A stretch of DNA of 58,248 nucleotides from Chitinophagaceae bacterium (lineage in GTDB: Bacteria; Bacteroidota; Bacteroidia; Chitinophagales; Chitinophagaceae), in assembly GCA_024643645.1 (NCBI GenBank), contig JAHEMN010000005.1, forward strand, positions 1 to 58,248. Reading direction: 5' to 3'. Each line of letters starts with the position of its first letter. The first letter of the stretch is position 1. The translations under genes and the position numbers were made by a program. Below, piece by piece: positions 44,802-53,231 of this stretch. The notes below the pieces were generated by a model, which saw nothing but the letters and a program-made list of their open reading frames with translations, was not told the origin of the DNA and made no database searches.

Positions 44802-47006
44802 ATGAACAATATTATAAAAAGACCAATCTCTTCACTCGGATATGGCTTCATTGCTAAAGAATTTATTCCTAAGGGCAAGAATGAATATCACCTACGCAAT
44901 ATTCAGAACAGAAGCAATATTAAATACAGAAAAATTACAGAGGCGGAAATAAATGTTCTTGAAGAGAATGGTAACACTTCTGATGATTGGAGCAAATTCC
45001 ATGTAGCCGATAAATTCGATCCTGAATTAGTTAAGAATTGTTCATTTTATGGATTAATAAGAGTTGGCAATATGGAGCCTTATTTTGTTGAATTTAACAA
45101 TCTGAGGATGCCCGTAGGATTATATAATAGTACCATAATCAGTTGTGATATCGGAAACAATGTCTCTATTGACAATGTCGCTTTTATGAGCCATTACATT
45201 ACCGGTGATGATGTAATGCTTATCAACATCAACGAACTGGCAGCAACTGATCATGCAAAATTTGGAAATGGTGTTTTGAAAGAAGGAGAAAAAGAATCAG
45301 TTCGGATCTGGATGGAAATTTGCAATGAAAACGGTGGCAGAAGTGTTCTTCCCTTTAATGGTATGCAACCAGGCGATGCTTGGCTTTGGTCAAAAAACAG
45401 AGCCGATGAAAAGCTTTTAGAAAAATTCAAAGAATTCACAGATCAAAAGTTTGATACCCAAAGAGGATATTATGGTAAGATCGGAGATCGAACAGTTATT
45501 AAAAATTGTAAGATCGTAAAAGACACCTGGATAGGAAGTGATGCCTATTTGAAAGGTGCAAATAAAATAAAAAATATCACTATCAATTCCTCACCAACAG
45601 CAAAGTCACAGATAGGTGAGGGTTGTGAATTAGTGAATGGAATAATTGGATTTGGTTGCCGCATTTTTTATGGAGTAAAGGCTGTTCGCTTTTTAATGGG
45701 TGATAATTCTCAATTAAAATATGGGGCACGGCTTATTAATTCTTACCTGGCAGACAATTCTACAATATCCTGTTGCGAAGTATTGAATTCGTTAATTTTT
45801 CCATCACACGAACAGCACCATAATAACTCATTCCTATGTGCTGCTACTGTATTAGGGCAAAGTAATATGGCAGCAGGAGCTACAATTGGATCTAATCACA
45901 ATTCAAGAAGTGCAGACGGTGAATTAATGGCCGGTCGAGGCTTTTGGCCAGGTCTATGTGTTAGTTTAAAACATAATTCCAAATTTGCTTCCTTTACAAT
46001 TATTGCAAAAGGCGATTTTCCGGCTGAATTAAATATTCCAGTTCCATTTTCTCTGATAAGCAATGATGTAAGCCGTGATAAATTAGTAGTGATGCCGGGC
46101 TATTGGTTTATGTATAACATGTATGCACTGGCCCGTAATGCGGGTAAATACTCTGTAAGGGATAAACGAACTGACAAATCCCTCATCCTCGAATATGATT
46201 TTCTTGCTCCTGACAGTATTAACGAGATGACAGAGTCTCTCCGTTTATTTAAAATTTTGGCTGCGAAAGCTTACGCAAATAAAAAGAAGATTTCAATTGC
46301 TGATAAAGATCTCCTTAAAGCAGGAGAAGACCTTTTAGAAAATCAAATTGCCGAATTCAAGAACCTGGAAATAGTCGCTGAAGCATTTGAGAATTCCAAG
46401 AGAAAGGTTGAACTGGTAAAAATGCCAGAAGCATACACCCTTTTCAAAGAATTGATCACTTACTATGGCATCAATGAACTAATTCATTTTATCGAAGAAA
46501 AAAATATCAATAGCTGGCAAAAACTTTTAAAAGCATTGCCTTCAAAACCTGAACGAATTAGCTGGATAAATACCGGAGGGCAATTAATTCCGGAAGCATC
46601 AATTCTTACATTGAAACGAAATATTAAGTCGGGCAAGGTGAAAAGCTGGGATGAAATCCATGCTTATTATAAAAGAAAAAGTCTGGAATATACAAATGAC
46701 AAATTCAAACATTCTTTTGCAGCTATGCTTGAAGTTTTAAAACTAAGCCCCAAAAGATTTACAAAAAAACTATTCTACCAATTATTAGAAAATGCAGTTG
46801 TTACAAAAGAATGGATGAGTAAAGGAATTTATACCTCCAGAGAAAAAGATTATACTAATCCTTTCAGGAAAATGCTTTATGATACGGAAGAGGAAATGGA
46901 GAAAGTGATCGGAAAGCTATCTGATAATAGTTTTATCATCCAACAAAAAGATGAATTGGATAGGTTAAAAACAAAAGTCAACAACCTAAAAGAGCTATTC
47001 CATTAA
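44802..47006 (+). CDS. DUF4954 family protein with left-handed beta-helix region
   Basis: The 734-residue protein matches DUF4954, conserved in Bacteroidota. Residues about 70-400 show repeated short beta-helix-like hexapeptide coils typical of acyl- and nucleotidyltransferases of the GlmU type (SIDNVAFMSHYITGDDVMLI, NCKIVKDTWIGSDAYLKGAN, NSQLKYGARLINSYLADNST). The C-terminal part from about 450 is helical. It may modify a sugar or act on a UDP-GlcNAc-related metabolite, as the glmS neighbour suggests, but no catalytic residues are assigned. The five-base gap to glmS means one operon. Confidence 0.82.
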   Translation: MNNIIKRPISSLGYGFIAKEFIPKGKNEYHLRNIQNRSNIKYRKITEAEINVLEENGNTSDDWSKFHVADKFDPELVKNCSFYGLIRVGNMEPYFVEFNNLRMPVGLYNSTIISCDIGNNVSIDNVAFMSHYITGDDVMLININELAATDHAKFGNGVLKEGEKESVRIWMEICNENGGRSVLPFNGMQPGDAWLWSKNRADEKLLEKFKEFTDQKFDTQRGYYGKIGDRTVIKNCKIVKDTWIGSDAYLKGANKIKNITINSSPTAKSQIGEGCELVNGIIGFGCRIFYGVKAVRFLMGDNSQLKYGARLINSYLADNSTISCCEVLNSLIFPSHEQHHNNSFLCAATVLGQSNMAAGATIGSNHNSRSADGELMAGRGFWPGLCVSLKHNSKFASFTIIAKGDFPAELNIPVPFSLISNDVSRDKLVVMPGYWFMYNMYALARNAGKYSVRDKRTDKSLILEYDFLAPDSINEMTESLRLFKILAAKAYANKKKISIADKDLLKAGEDLLENQIAEFKNLEIVAEAFENSKRKVELVKMPEAYTLFKELITYYGINELIHFIEEKNINSWQKLLKALPSKPERISWINTGGQLIPEASILTLKRNIKSGKVKSWDEIHAYYKRKSLEYTNDKFKHSFAAMLEVLKLSPKRFTKKLFYQLLENAVVTKEWMSKGIYTSREKDYTNPFRKMLYDTEEEMEKVIGKLSDNSFIIQQKDELDRLKTKVNNLKELFH

Positions 47007-47042
47007 TAGTTGAAACTCCGGTTTAACGGGAAATTTCTACTA
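47007..47042. terminator. imperfect hairpin between DUF4954 gene and der
   Basis: TAGT-GAAA-TCC in 47007-47019 pairs with GGA-TTTC-ACTA in 47029-47042 with small bulges. It sits between convergent gene ends and could be a weak bidirectional terminator; T-rich DNA follows on the plus side. Confidence 0.4.
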
Positions 47043-47045
47043 TTA

Positions 47046-48359
47046 CTATTTTTTCCTGAAGTATAACCGCACCGGAACTCCTGATAAATCAAAATTTTCT
47101 CTCAATTTATTTTCGAGGTAATTTTTATAAGGTGTCTTTACATCATCAGGAAAATTACAGAAGAAGGCAAAAGATGGAACCGCTGTTGGTAGCTGTGTTA
47201 CAAATTTTATTTTCACTGCATGCCCACGTACAACTGGTGGATGATAGGCTGCTATTGCTTTTAAAATTGTATCGTTTAGTTTAGAAGTAGTAATCCGCTG
47301 ATTACGATTCTCATAAACCTGTAAAGCAATTTCAATCGCCTTAAATATTCTTGTTTTTTCCTTTGCAGAAACGAACAAAATAGGCACATCATTAAATGGT
47401 GCCAGTTTCTTCTTCAACATGGCTTCATATTCTTTAGCAGTGTTGGTTTCTTTTTCCATCAGATCCCATTTGTTCACCAGTACTACAATCCCTTTTCCTT
47501 TTTTAACTGCAAGGCTGTATATATTCAGATCCTGAGCTGCTATTCCTTTTTCGGCATCGATCATCAACAAGCAAACATCAGCTTCATCAACGGCTTTAAT
47601 TGCACGGATAACGGAATAAAATTCAAGATCTTCATGCACCTTCGCTTTCTTACGTATACCAGCAGTATCTATCAAAACAAATTCTTTCTGGAATAAATTA
47701 TAATGTGTATGAATGGAGTCCCGGGTGGTTCCCGCAATATCACTCACTATCGTTCTTTCTTCACCAACCAAAGCATTCAATAATGAGGACTTACCTGTAT
47801 TTGGCTGACCAATAATTGAAATTTTCGGTAATGCATCGATTGCTTTTGCTTCTTCAGAATCATCTTCTGTAATCAATTCAGCAACTGCATCCAATAACTC
47901 ACCGGTACCACTTCCACTTGCAGCAGCAATAAAAAATATATGTTCAAAACCAAGACTGTAAAACTCAGATGCTTCCAGCATTCTGTCATTATTATCAACT
48001 TTATTTACCGTAAGGAAAACAGGTTTCGTACTTTTTCTTAATACGGAAGCCATTGCATCATCAAGATTTGTCATTCCCGTAGAAGCATCAACCATAAAAA
48101 TGATAGCATTTGCTTCTTCAACAGCGATCAATACCTGCTTGGCAATCTCTTTTTCAAATACATCCTCACTACCTGAAACAAATCCTCCCGTGTCGATAAC
48201 ATTATAAGTTTTACCGTTCCAGTCTGTAACTCCATACTGACGGTCACGGGTAACACCACTTTCATCATCTACGATGGCTTTTCGCTCCACCAATAAACGA
48301 TTAAAAAGTGTACTTTTTCCTACGTTCGGACGACCAACTATTGCAACTGTAAAACTCAT
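47046..48359 (-). CDS. der: ribosome assembly GTPase Der (EngA)
   Basis: The 437-residue protein has two tandem GTPase domains. The first P-loop GRPNVGKST is at residues 9-17 and its G3 DTGG follows near 56; the second P-loop GQPNTGKSS is at about residues 183-191, with DTAGIRKKAKVHEDLEFYS. A C-terminal KH-like domain ends in LSGVPVRLYFRKK. Der is needed for 50S subunit maturation. It lies downstream of era on the same strand after a 151-base gap, in which I saw no strong terminator. Confidence 0.97.
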   Translation of the reverse strand: MSFTVAIVGRPNVGKSTLFNRLLVERKAIVDDESGVTRDRQYGVTDWNGKTYNVIDTGGFVSGSEDVFEKEIAKQVLIAVEEANAIIFMVDASTGMTNLDDAMASVLRKSTKPVFLTVNKVDNNDRMLEASEFYSLGFEHIFFIAAASGSGTGELLDAVAELITEDDSEEAKAIDALPKISIIGQPNTGKSSLLNALVGEERTIVSDIAGTTRDSIHTHYNLFQKEFVLIDTAGIRKKAKVHEDLEFYSVIRAIKAVDEADVCLLMIDAEKGIAAQDLNIYSLAVKKGKGIVVLVNKWDLMEKETNTAKEYEAMLKKKLAPFNDVPILFVSAKEKTRIFKAIEIALQVYENRNQRITTSKLNDTILKAIAAYHPPVVRGHAVKIKFVTQLPTAVPSFAFFCNFPDDVKTPYKNYLENKLRENFDLSGVPVRLYFRKK

Positions 48360-48510
48360 ACTTTAAATCCCTGACGGGACCAATATGTTCCTCTTTTATA
48401 GCTCACTCACACTTTTCAAAAAAATCTATAAATCTGAAACTGATTATAAAACAATTTAATAAATCTAAAATATTTAACTCCCAGGTTCCCTCTCAAGGGA
48501 TATTGGAAAC

Positions 48511-49377
48511 TCAATAACCATATTCTCTCAACTGCATATCATTCTCTCTCCATTTTGGTTTTACTTTCACAAATAATTCCAAAAACACTTTTCTGTCAAT
48601 GAATGCTTCAATATCTTTTCTGGCTTCAGTTCCAATCCTTTTTATCTTCTCTCCTTTTGAACCGATCAAAATAACTTTTTGCGTTTCCCGGTGAACAATT
48701 ATATCGGCTACAATTTTCACCAATGTTGTTTTTTCCTGATACTCTCTAATTAAAACAGCCGTATGATATGGAATTTCATCCTGCGCCAACTCATAGATCT
48801 TTTCCCTTATTATTTCACTCACAAAAAATCTTGTATTCAAATCACTGATATCATCACCTTCATAAAAGCGTTCTCCTTCAGGTAAAAATTCAAGGAATGC
48901 ATTTACCAGTTTCTTTTTATTTATACCTGATAATGCAGAAATTGTAATTACTTTTTTACAATATGATTTAGCAGAGAAATATTCAATCGCTTCTTTTATT
49001 TTTTCTTCACTTGCCAGATCAATTTTATTGATAGCAACTATTGCAGGTACTTTCAATTTCAATGCTGAAAAGATTGCATCAGCTTCCTCCCAGTTTTCTT
49101 TTACATCCACCAGCAAGAGAGCAACATCTGCATCTTCCAAAGCCCCTTTTACAGCCTGCATCATTTTTTCATGCAGTTTGTATTTAGGTTCAATGATTCC
49201 CGGAGTATCAGAAAAAATTACCTGGTAGTCCTTTTCAGTAATGATACCTTTTATACGGTGCCTGGTTGTCTGCACTTTATGGGAAACGATAGCTAATTTT
49301 TCGCCCATTAATGCATTCAGTAAAGTGCTTTTACCTGCATTTGGCCGTCCAAATATGTTTACAAAACCTGATTTCAT
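48511..49377 (-). CDS. era: GTPase Era
   Basis: The 288-residue protein starts at the ATG at 49375-49377 (MKSGFVNIFGRPNAGKST), with P-loop at residues 10-18, DTPG near 57-60 and NKID near 119-122. The C-terminal KH domain (about 200-288) includes KVILIGSKGEKIKRIGTEAR. Era binds the 3' end of 16S rRNA in small-subunit maturation. The longer start at 49413 is a TTG. Together with der it forms a pair of ribosome-assembly GTPases. Confidence 0.96.
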   Translation of the reverse strand: MKSGFVNIFGRPNAGKSTLLNALMGEKLAIVSHKVQTTRHRIKGIITEKDYQVIFSDTPGIIEPKYKLHEKMMQAVKGALEDADVALLLVDVKENWEEADAIFSALKLKVPAIVAINKIDLASEEKIKEAIEYFSAKSYCKKVITISALSGINKKKLVNAFLEFLPEGERFYEGDDISDLNTRFFVSEIIREKIYELAQDEIPYHTAVLIREYQEKTTLVKIVADIIVHRETQKVILIGSKGEKIKRIGTEARKDIEAFIDRKVFLELFVKVKPKWRENDMQLREYGY

Positions 49378-49469
49378 ATAAAATTGCCTGAAAATGCATA
49401 TTTCAGCCAGCAAGAAGAGAGGAGGTAGTCAGTCCTTGCCAGTTGAAAGTGCAACTGTTTCGGAAAATT

Positions 49470-49503
49470 AAAAGAGCCATCCGCCTCAGCGGACAGCTCT
49501 TTT
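49470..49503 (-). terminator. terminator of the tRNA-fMet gene
   Basis: Arms 49470-49477 and 49496-49503 (AAAAGAGC / GCTCTTTT) enclose an inner CCGC/GCGG stem. On the minus strand TTTTAATTTT follows. It lies five bases after the tRNA 3' end. Confidence 0.85.
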
Positions 49504-49508
49504 GTTTG

Positions 49509-49580
49509 TTGCGAAGGGGAGGATCGAACTCCCGACCTACGGGTTATGAGCCCGTCGAGCTACCGCTGCTCTACTTCGCG
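49509..49580 (-). tRNA. initiator tRNA-Met (CAT anticodon)
   Basis: The minus strand folds as a 72-base cloverleaf: acceptor GCGAAG/CTTCGC with an unpaired C1-A72 mismatch, D arm GAGCAGCGGTAGCTC, anticodon arm GACGGGCTCATAACCCGT with CAT and three consecutive G-C pairs next to the loop, and T arm with GTTCGATCC. The C1-A72 mismatch and the GGG/CCC anticodon stem are the marks of the initiator tRNA. The CCA end is not encoded (CAA follows A73). Confidence 0.95.
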
Positions 49581-49583
49581 GTG

Positions 49584-49615
49584 CAAAGGTAGTCGTATGA
49601 AGATTACCTACCAAA
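49584..49615 (-). promoter_or_regulatory. promoter of the initiator tRNA gene
   Basis: TTTG (49615-49612), a 20-base spacer and TACCTTTG (49591-49584) match both halves exactly. The -7 element ends only three bases from the mature tRNA 5' end at 49580, so the transcript should begin at or very near the mature end. Confidence 0.85.
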
Positions 49616-49651
49616 GAAAAAACGTTCAGATTTTAAGAATCTGAACGTTTT
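49613..49651 (-). terminator. terminator of the DUF2807 gene
   Basis: A perfect 14-bp stem with arms 49619-49632 and 49638-49651 (AAAACGTTCAGATT) has a 5-base loop and on the minus strand is followed by TTTCTTT. It lies 25 bases after the DUF2807 stop and its tail overlaps the tRNA promoter's -33 element. Confidence 0.9.
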
Positions 49652-49676
49652 AATATCATTTATTTAAAATAAGAAT

Positions 49677-50384
49677 TTATACTTTTCTTACACTGCTGGC
49701 ACCGCTGCTCTTCATTTCACGAATCATGCCACTCCCTTTATATTTTACATCACTTGCACCTGTAGCCTGTGCTGACAATTCTTTATTGACCGTAATCTTT
49801 ATATCACTTGCACCACTGGCTTTAGCATTACATATATCTGTTACCAGGTCAAATCCCTTAAAATCACTTGCACCGCTGGCTTCCACATTCAATTGAGTTG
49901 CAGAGCCTGTTATAGTAATATCAGAAGCTCCACTAAGATCGATCTTCAGTTTACCAATTTCTACTCTCCCTTTTACGTCGCTGGCACCAGATTGATTAAT
50001 TGACAGATCCGATGCTTTCAAAGTACCGGCAATAAATACATCGCAAGCACCACTTATGGTCATTGCATCGATCTGCTTAACAGATATATAAGCCTTTAGT
50101 TTTTTCTTTCCGCTACTCCACAATTTACCTTTACCTCCGTAAGAAATAAACAATACTCCATTCTTCACTTCTGTTATTATATCATCCTGGTATTTTTTTT
50201 CAGCTGCACTTACAGCAACAGCTTCTTCATTACTCTGAGAAATAAATACATCAAATGCATTTGAAAGATTTATTGCATGAAAACTACTGACTTTTCTGAC
50301 CTCTGCATTTGGATCATTGATTTTTTGAGCCTTTAATCCGGTAATAAAAAGGATTCCAATTAAAACAAATATTATTTTTTTCAT
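49677..50384 (-). CDS. DUF2807 (GIN domain) secreted protein
   Basis: The 235-residue protein has a signal peptide (MKKIIFVLIGILFITGLKAQ) and a beta-helical adhesin-like DUF2807 domain. Seven copies of a (S/T)GA(S/C)(D/S) turn recur at roughly 17-22 residue spacing from residue about 109 to the end (SGACDV, SGASDV, SGASDI, SGASDF, SGASDI, TGASDV, SGASSV), as in related proteins. It is exported, probably to the periplasm or outer surface; function unknown. It is divergent from the TPP riboswitch. Confidence 0.88.
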   Translation of the reverse strand: MKKIIFVLIGILFITGLKAQKINDPNAEVRKVSSFHAINLSNAFDVFISQSNEEAVAVSAAEKKYQDDIITEVKNGVLFISYGGKGKLWSSGKKKLKAYISVKQIDAMTISGACDVFIAGTLKASDLSINQSGASDVKGRVEIGKLKIDLSGASDITITGSATQLNVEASGASDFKGFDLVTDICNAKASGASDIKITVNKELSAQATGASDVKYKGSGMIREMKSSGASSVRKV

Positions 50385-50455
50385 AACCGATGGTTTAATA
50401 TGTTATACGTATGTTCTGATTGAAAAGTTACAGTTTCAACTAATTAAATCTTCCT

Positions 50456-50463
50456 TATTTTTG
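50456..50463 (+). promoter_or_regulatory. promoter element for the riboswitch-receptor transcript
   Basis: TATTTTTG matches the -7 consensus, with GTTT at 50433-50436 near the right -33 position (3 of 4). Transcription would begin near 50467. An AGCCTTT/AAAGGCT hairpin (50475-50494) lies between this start and the aptamer. Confidence 0.55.
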
Positions 50464-50507
50464 CACCAGTTCTTAGCCTTTGATTATAAAGGCTTTAGTT
50501 TTCCATG

Positions 50508-50606
50508 TTTCCGGGGTGTTTGTTAGTATGCTTAAAACTTAGCTTCTAATGATCTGAGATCAAACCCGTAGAACCTGGTCAGGGTAATGCCTGCGAAGGG
50601 AGTGAT
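50508..50606 (+). ncRNA. TPP riboswitch (THI element)
   Basis: The sequence has the conserved TPP aptamer pieces in order: GGGGTG (50513-50518), CTGAGA (50554-50559), ACCCGTAGAACCTG (from 50564), CAGGGTAATGCC and GCGAAGGGA (to 50601). They bind thiamine pyrophosphate. A 7-bp hairpin, TGATAAC/GTTATCA (50603-50625), follows but lacks a T-run, so control is more likely at translation or by another fold. It precedes the TonB-dependent receptor at 50688 by about 80 bases and should switch it off when TPP is plentiful. Confidence 0.93.
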
Positions 50607-50687
50607 AACTGTTATTCTGTTATCATCAATATACCTTTCTCAATTGCATTTCCCTCTTATTTTTTAAACTTTTTAAATTATTAAAAA

Positions 50688-52856
50688 ATGAAGAGGATTT
50701 TTATGCTTGGTTGTTTTTTGGCTTTTACAACTTTAGTTTTTTCACAGATCAAACAACCATTAAATCAGGAAAAGGATAGCTTTTATCTGCTAACGCCTAT
50801 AGAAGTAATGGCTATAAGAGCAGGAGAAAACTCTCCTTTCACTAAAACAAATATTTCTAAAAAGGAAATTGTAAAAACAAATCTTGGACAGGATATACCG
50901 TTTCTGCTCAATCAAACACCTTCCGTAGTTATAAATTCTGATGCAGGAAACGGAGTAGGTTATACCGGCATTCGAATAAGAGGGACCGATGCCACAAGGA
51001 TCAATGTTACGCTGAATGGCATCCCTTACAATGATGCAGAAAGCCAGGGAACTTTTTTTGTGGATCTGCCAGATTTCAGTTCTTCAACCGGAAGTATTCA
51101 AATTCAAAGAGGTGTTGGTACTTCTTCCGTAGGGGCAGGATCATTTGGAGGGAGTATAAATTTCAGTACTAACGAAGTAATAAAAGAACAATATGCTGAA
51201 ATAAACAATAGCGTTGGCTCTTTTAATACATGGAAACATACCATTAAAGCAGGTACTGGTTTGGTAAATGGATTTACTACTGATATCCGCTTCTCTAAAA
51301 TTAATAGTAGTGGATTCATTGACAGAGCTAGCAGTAATCTGAAATCATTTCATTTTTCTACAGCTTATATAAAAGAAAAGACCAGTTTAAGAATCAATGT
51401 ATTTTCCGGTAAGGAAAAAACGTACCAGGCCTGGTATGGAATCTCAGAGTCAGATCTAAGATCCGGAAACAGAACAGTCAATTATGCCGGTACAGAAAAA
51501 CCTGGCGATCCTTATGATAATGAAACGGATAATTATACACAAACTCATTACCAATTATTCTTTAATCAACATTTGAATAAAAAGCTGACATTTAATACCG
51601 CCTTATTTTTAACAAAGGGCAAAGGCTATTACGAACAATACAAAGCTGATCAGGCATACTCAAAATATAATATGCCCGATCCACCGTATATTAATTTGCC
51701 TGTTACTAGTTCAGATATGATACGCCAATTATGGTTGAATAATGATTTCTATGGAAATATTTTCTCCCTTCAATTAAAAGACAAACAAACTGAAGCAACA
51801 TTAGGTGGAGGCATTACCCGATATAATGGATTACACTATGGAAAAATAATATGGGCTGAAAAAGGATTAACAAGTAATGATAACTGGTATGACCTCGGCG
51901 CCGATAAAGATGATTTTAATATATATCTGAAACAACAAACAAAATTCTCTGATTACTGGAGCTTGTTTTATGATGCACAATACAGGTTTGTAAATTATTC
52001 CATTGACGGATTCAGAGATAATCCAAAATTGGATGTAAATAAAAAATTCAATTTTTTTAATCCAAAAGCCGGGATCACTTATCTTAAAAATGGCTGGAAA
52101 GGATATCTGTCTTATAGTGTTGCCAATAAAGAACCAAACAGAGAAGATTTTGAAGCTGCTACTTTACAACAACCTCTCTCAGAACAATTACATGATATAG
52201 AAACGGGAATTGAAAGAACAACCAGCCATTACAACTGGTCTGCTACGGTTTATTATATGAATTATAAAAATCAACTTGTTTTAACCGGAAAAATCAATGA
52301 TGTAGGAGCCTATACAAGAACAAACATACCCAAAAGTTATAGAGCAGGTATTGAACTGCAGGGTGGTTTAAAGCTAAATCATTGGATGAACGTTTTGGGA
52401 AATATCTCACTAAGTGAAAACAAAATAAAAAACTTTACAGAATACATAGATGATTATGATAATGGAGGACAAAAAACAAACAATTACTCACTTTCTGATA
52501 TTGCATATTCTCCTTCTCTTGTAGGTGGAGCAACATTAAATTTTTTACCTATCAAGCATACAGAGCTTAGCTTATTGAGTAAATATGTGAGTAAACAATA
52601 TCTTGATAATACAGAAAATGATAACCGAACCTTATCGGCTTTTTTTGTGCAGGATGTAAGAGCTATTTATACTATAAAAAATAAAGTAGCTAAAGAAATA
52701 AACATTATTGCACAGGTGAATAACCTTTTTAATAGAAAGTACGAACCGAATGGCTATACGTTCAGTTATATAGCAGGAGGAGAAAGTATAACTGAAAATT
52801 ATTATTTTCCGATGGCCGGAATTAATTTTATGATAGCCCTGAATATTAAATTATAA
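50688..52856 (+). CDS. TonB-dependent receptor, probably for thiamine
   Basis: The 722-residue product has a signal peptide (MKRIFMLGCFLAFTTLVFSQ), a plug domain (about residues 50-160, with IRIRGTDATRINVTLNGIPY and RGVGTSSVGAGSFGGSINFS) and a 22-strand barrel ending with an aromatic-rich strand. There is no carboxypeptidase-like N-terminal extension and no SusD partner. The TPP riboswitch in front indicates that it imports thiamine or a precursor, as for OMPthi in Bacteroides; this substrate is inferred from the riboswitch, not the protein. It is not followed by other thiamine genes. Confidence 0.9.
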   Translation: MKRIFMLGCFLAFTTLVFSQIKQPLNQEKDSFYLLTPIEVMAIRAGENSPFTKTNISKKEIVKTNLGQDIPFLLNQTPSVVINSDAGNGVGYTGIRIRGTDATRINVTLNGIPYNDAESQGTFFVDLPDFSSSTGSIQIQRGVGTSSVGAGSFGGSINFSTNEVIKEQYAEINNSVGSFNTWKHTIKAGTGLVNGFTTDIRFSKINSSGFIDRASSNLKSFHFSTAYIKEKTSLRINVFSGKEKTYQAWYGISESDLRSGNRTVNYAGTEKPGDPYDNETDNYTQTHYQLFFNQHLNKKLTFNTALFLTKGKGYYEQYKADQAYSKYNMPDPPYINLPVTSSDMIRQLWLNNDFYGNIFSLQLKDKQTEATLGGGITRYNGLHYGKIIWAEKGLTSNDNWYDLGADKDDFNIYLKQQTKFSDYWSLFYDAQYRFVNYSIDGFRDNPKLDVNKKFNFFNPKAGITYLKNGWKGYLSYSVANKEPNREDFEAATLQQPLSEQLHDIETGIERTTSHYNWSATVYYMNYKNQLVLTGKINDVGAYTRTNIPKSYRAGIELQGGLKLNHWMNVLGNISLSENKIKNFTEYIDDYDNGGQKTNNYSLSDIAYSPSLVGGATLNFLPIKHTELSLLSKYVSKQYLDNTENDNRTLSAFFVQDVRAIYTIKNKVAKEINIIAQVNNLFNRKYEPNGYTFSYIAGGESITENYYFPMAGINFMIALNIKL

Positions 52857-52866
52857 AGCATATTTA

Positions 52867-52905
52867 AAAAGCCGGAAGAATACTTGAAGATTCGATCCGG
52901 CTTTT
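52867..52905. terminator. terminator shared by TonB receptor and rhodanese genes
   Basis: A 10-bp stem with arms 52867-52876 and 52896-52905 (AAAAGCCGGA / TCCGGCTTTT) lies between convergent gene ends. T-rich on both sides, so it probably works in both directions. Confidence 0.82.
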
Positions 52906-52910
52906 ACAAT

Positions 52911-53222
52911 TTATGTTGTACCATACTTTTCCTTCCATTCCAACATCCCCCCCACCAGGTTTTTTGTATTCTTATAACCCATAGCATCCAAAAACATACA
53001 TGCTTGTCCGCTACGATTACCACTTTTACAATAAATAATAAGTTCTTCATCTTTCAGATCTTCGATTTCATCGATTTGCATCGTCTGAACTTTTCCTAGC
53101 GGAATTAAAGTTCCATTGATGTTGAATTCTGCATATTCATGAGGTTCTCTTACATCAATAAGATTTATTTTTTCTCCGGCATCAATCCTTGTCTTTAATT
53201 CTTCTACAGTAATATTTTGCAT
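52911..53222 (-). CDS. rhodanese-like domain protein
   Basis: A 103-residue single rhodanese domain: NLIDVREPHEYAEFNINGTL near residues 20-39 and the active-site loop IYCKSGNRSG with catalytic Cys65. Such small proteins shuttle sulfane sulfur or act as thiosulfate sulfurtransferases. Its start lies nine bases after the PASTA gene stop on the minus strand, so it is the last gene of that group. Confidence 0.92.
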   Translation of the reverse strand: MQNITVEELKTRIDAGEKINLIDVREPHEYAEFNINGTLIPLGKVQTMQIDEIEDLKDEELIIYCKSGNRSGQACMFLDAMGYKNTKNLVGGMLEWKEKYGTT

Positions 53223-53231
53223 AGTTGTTTA

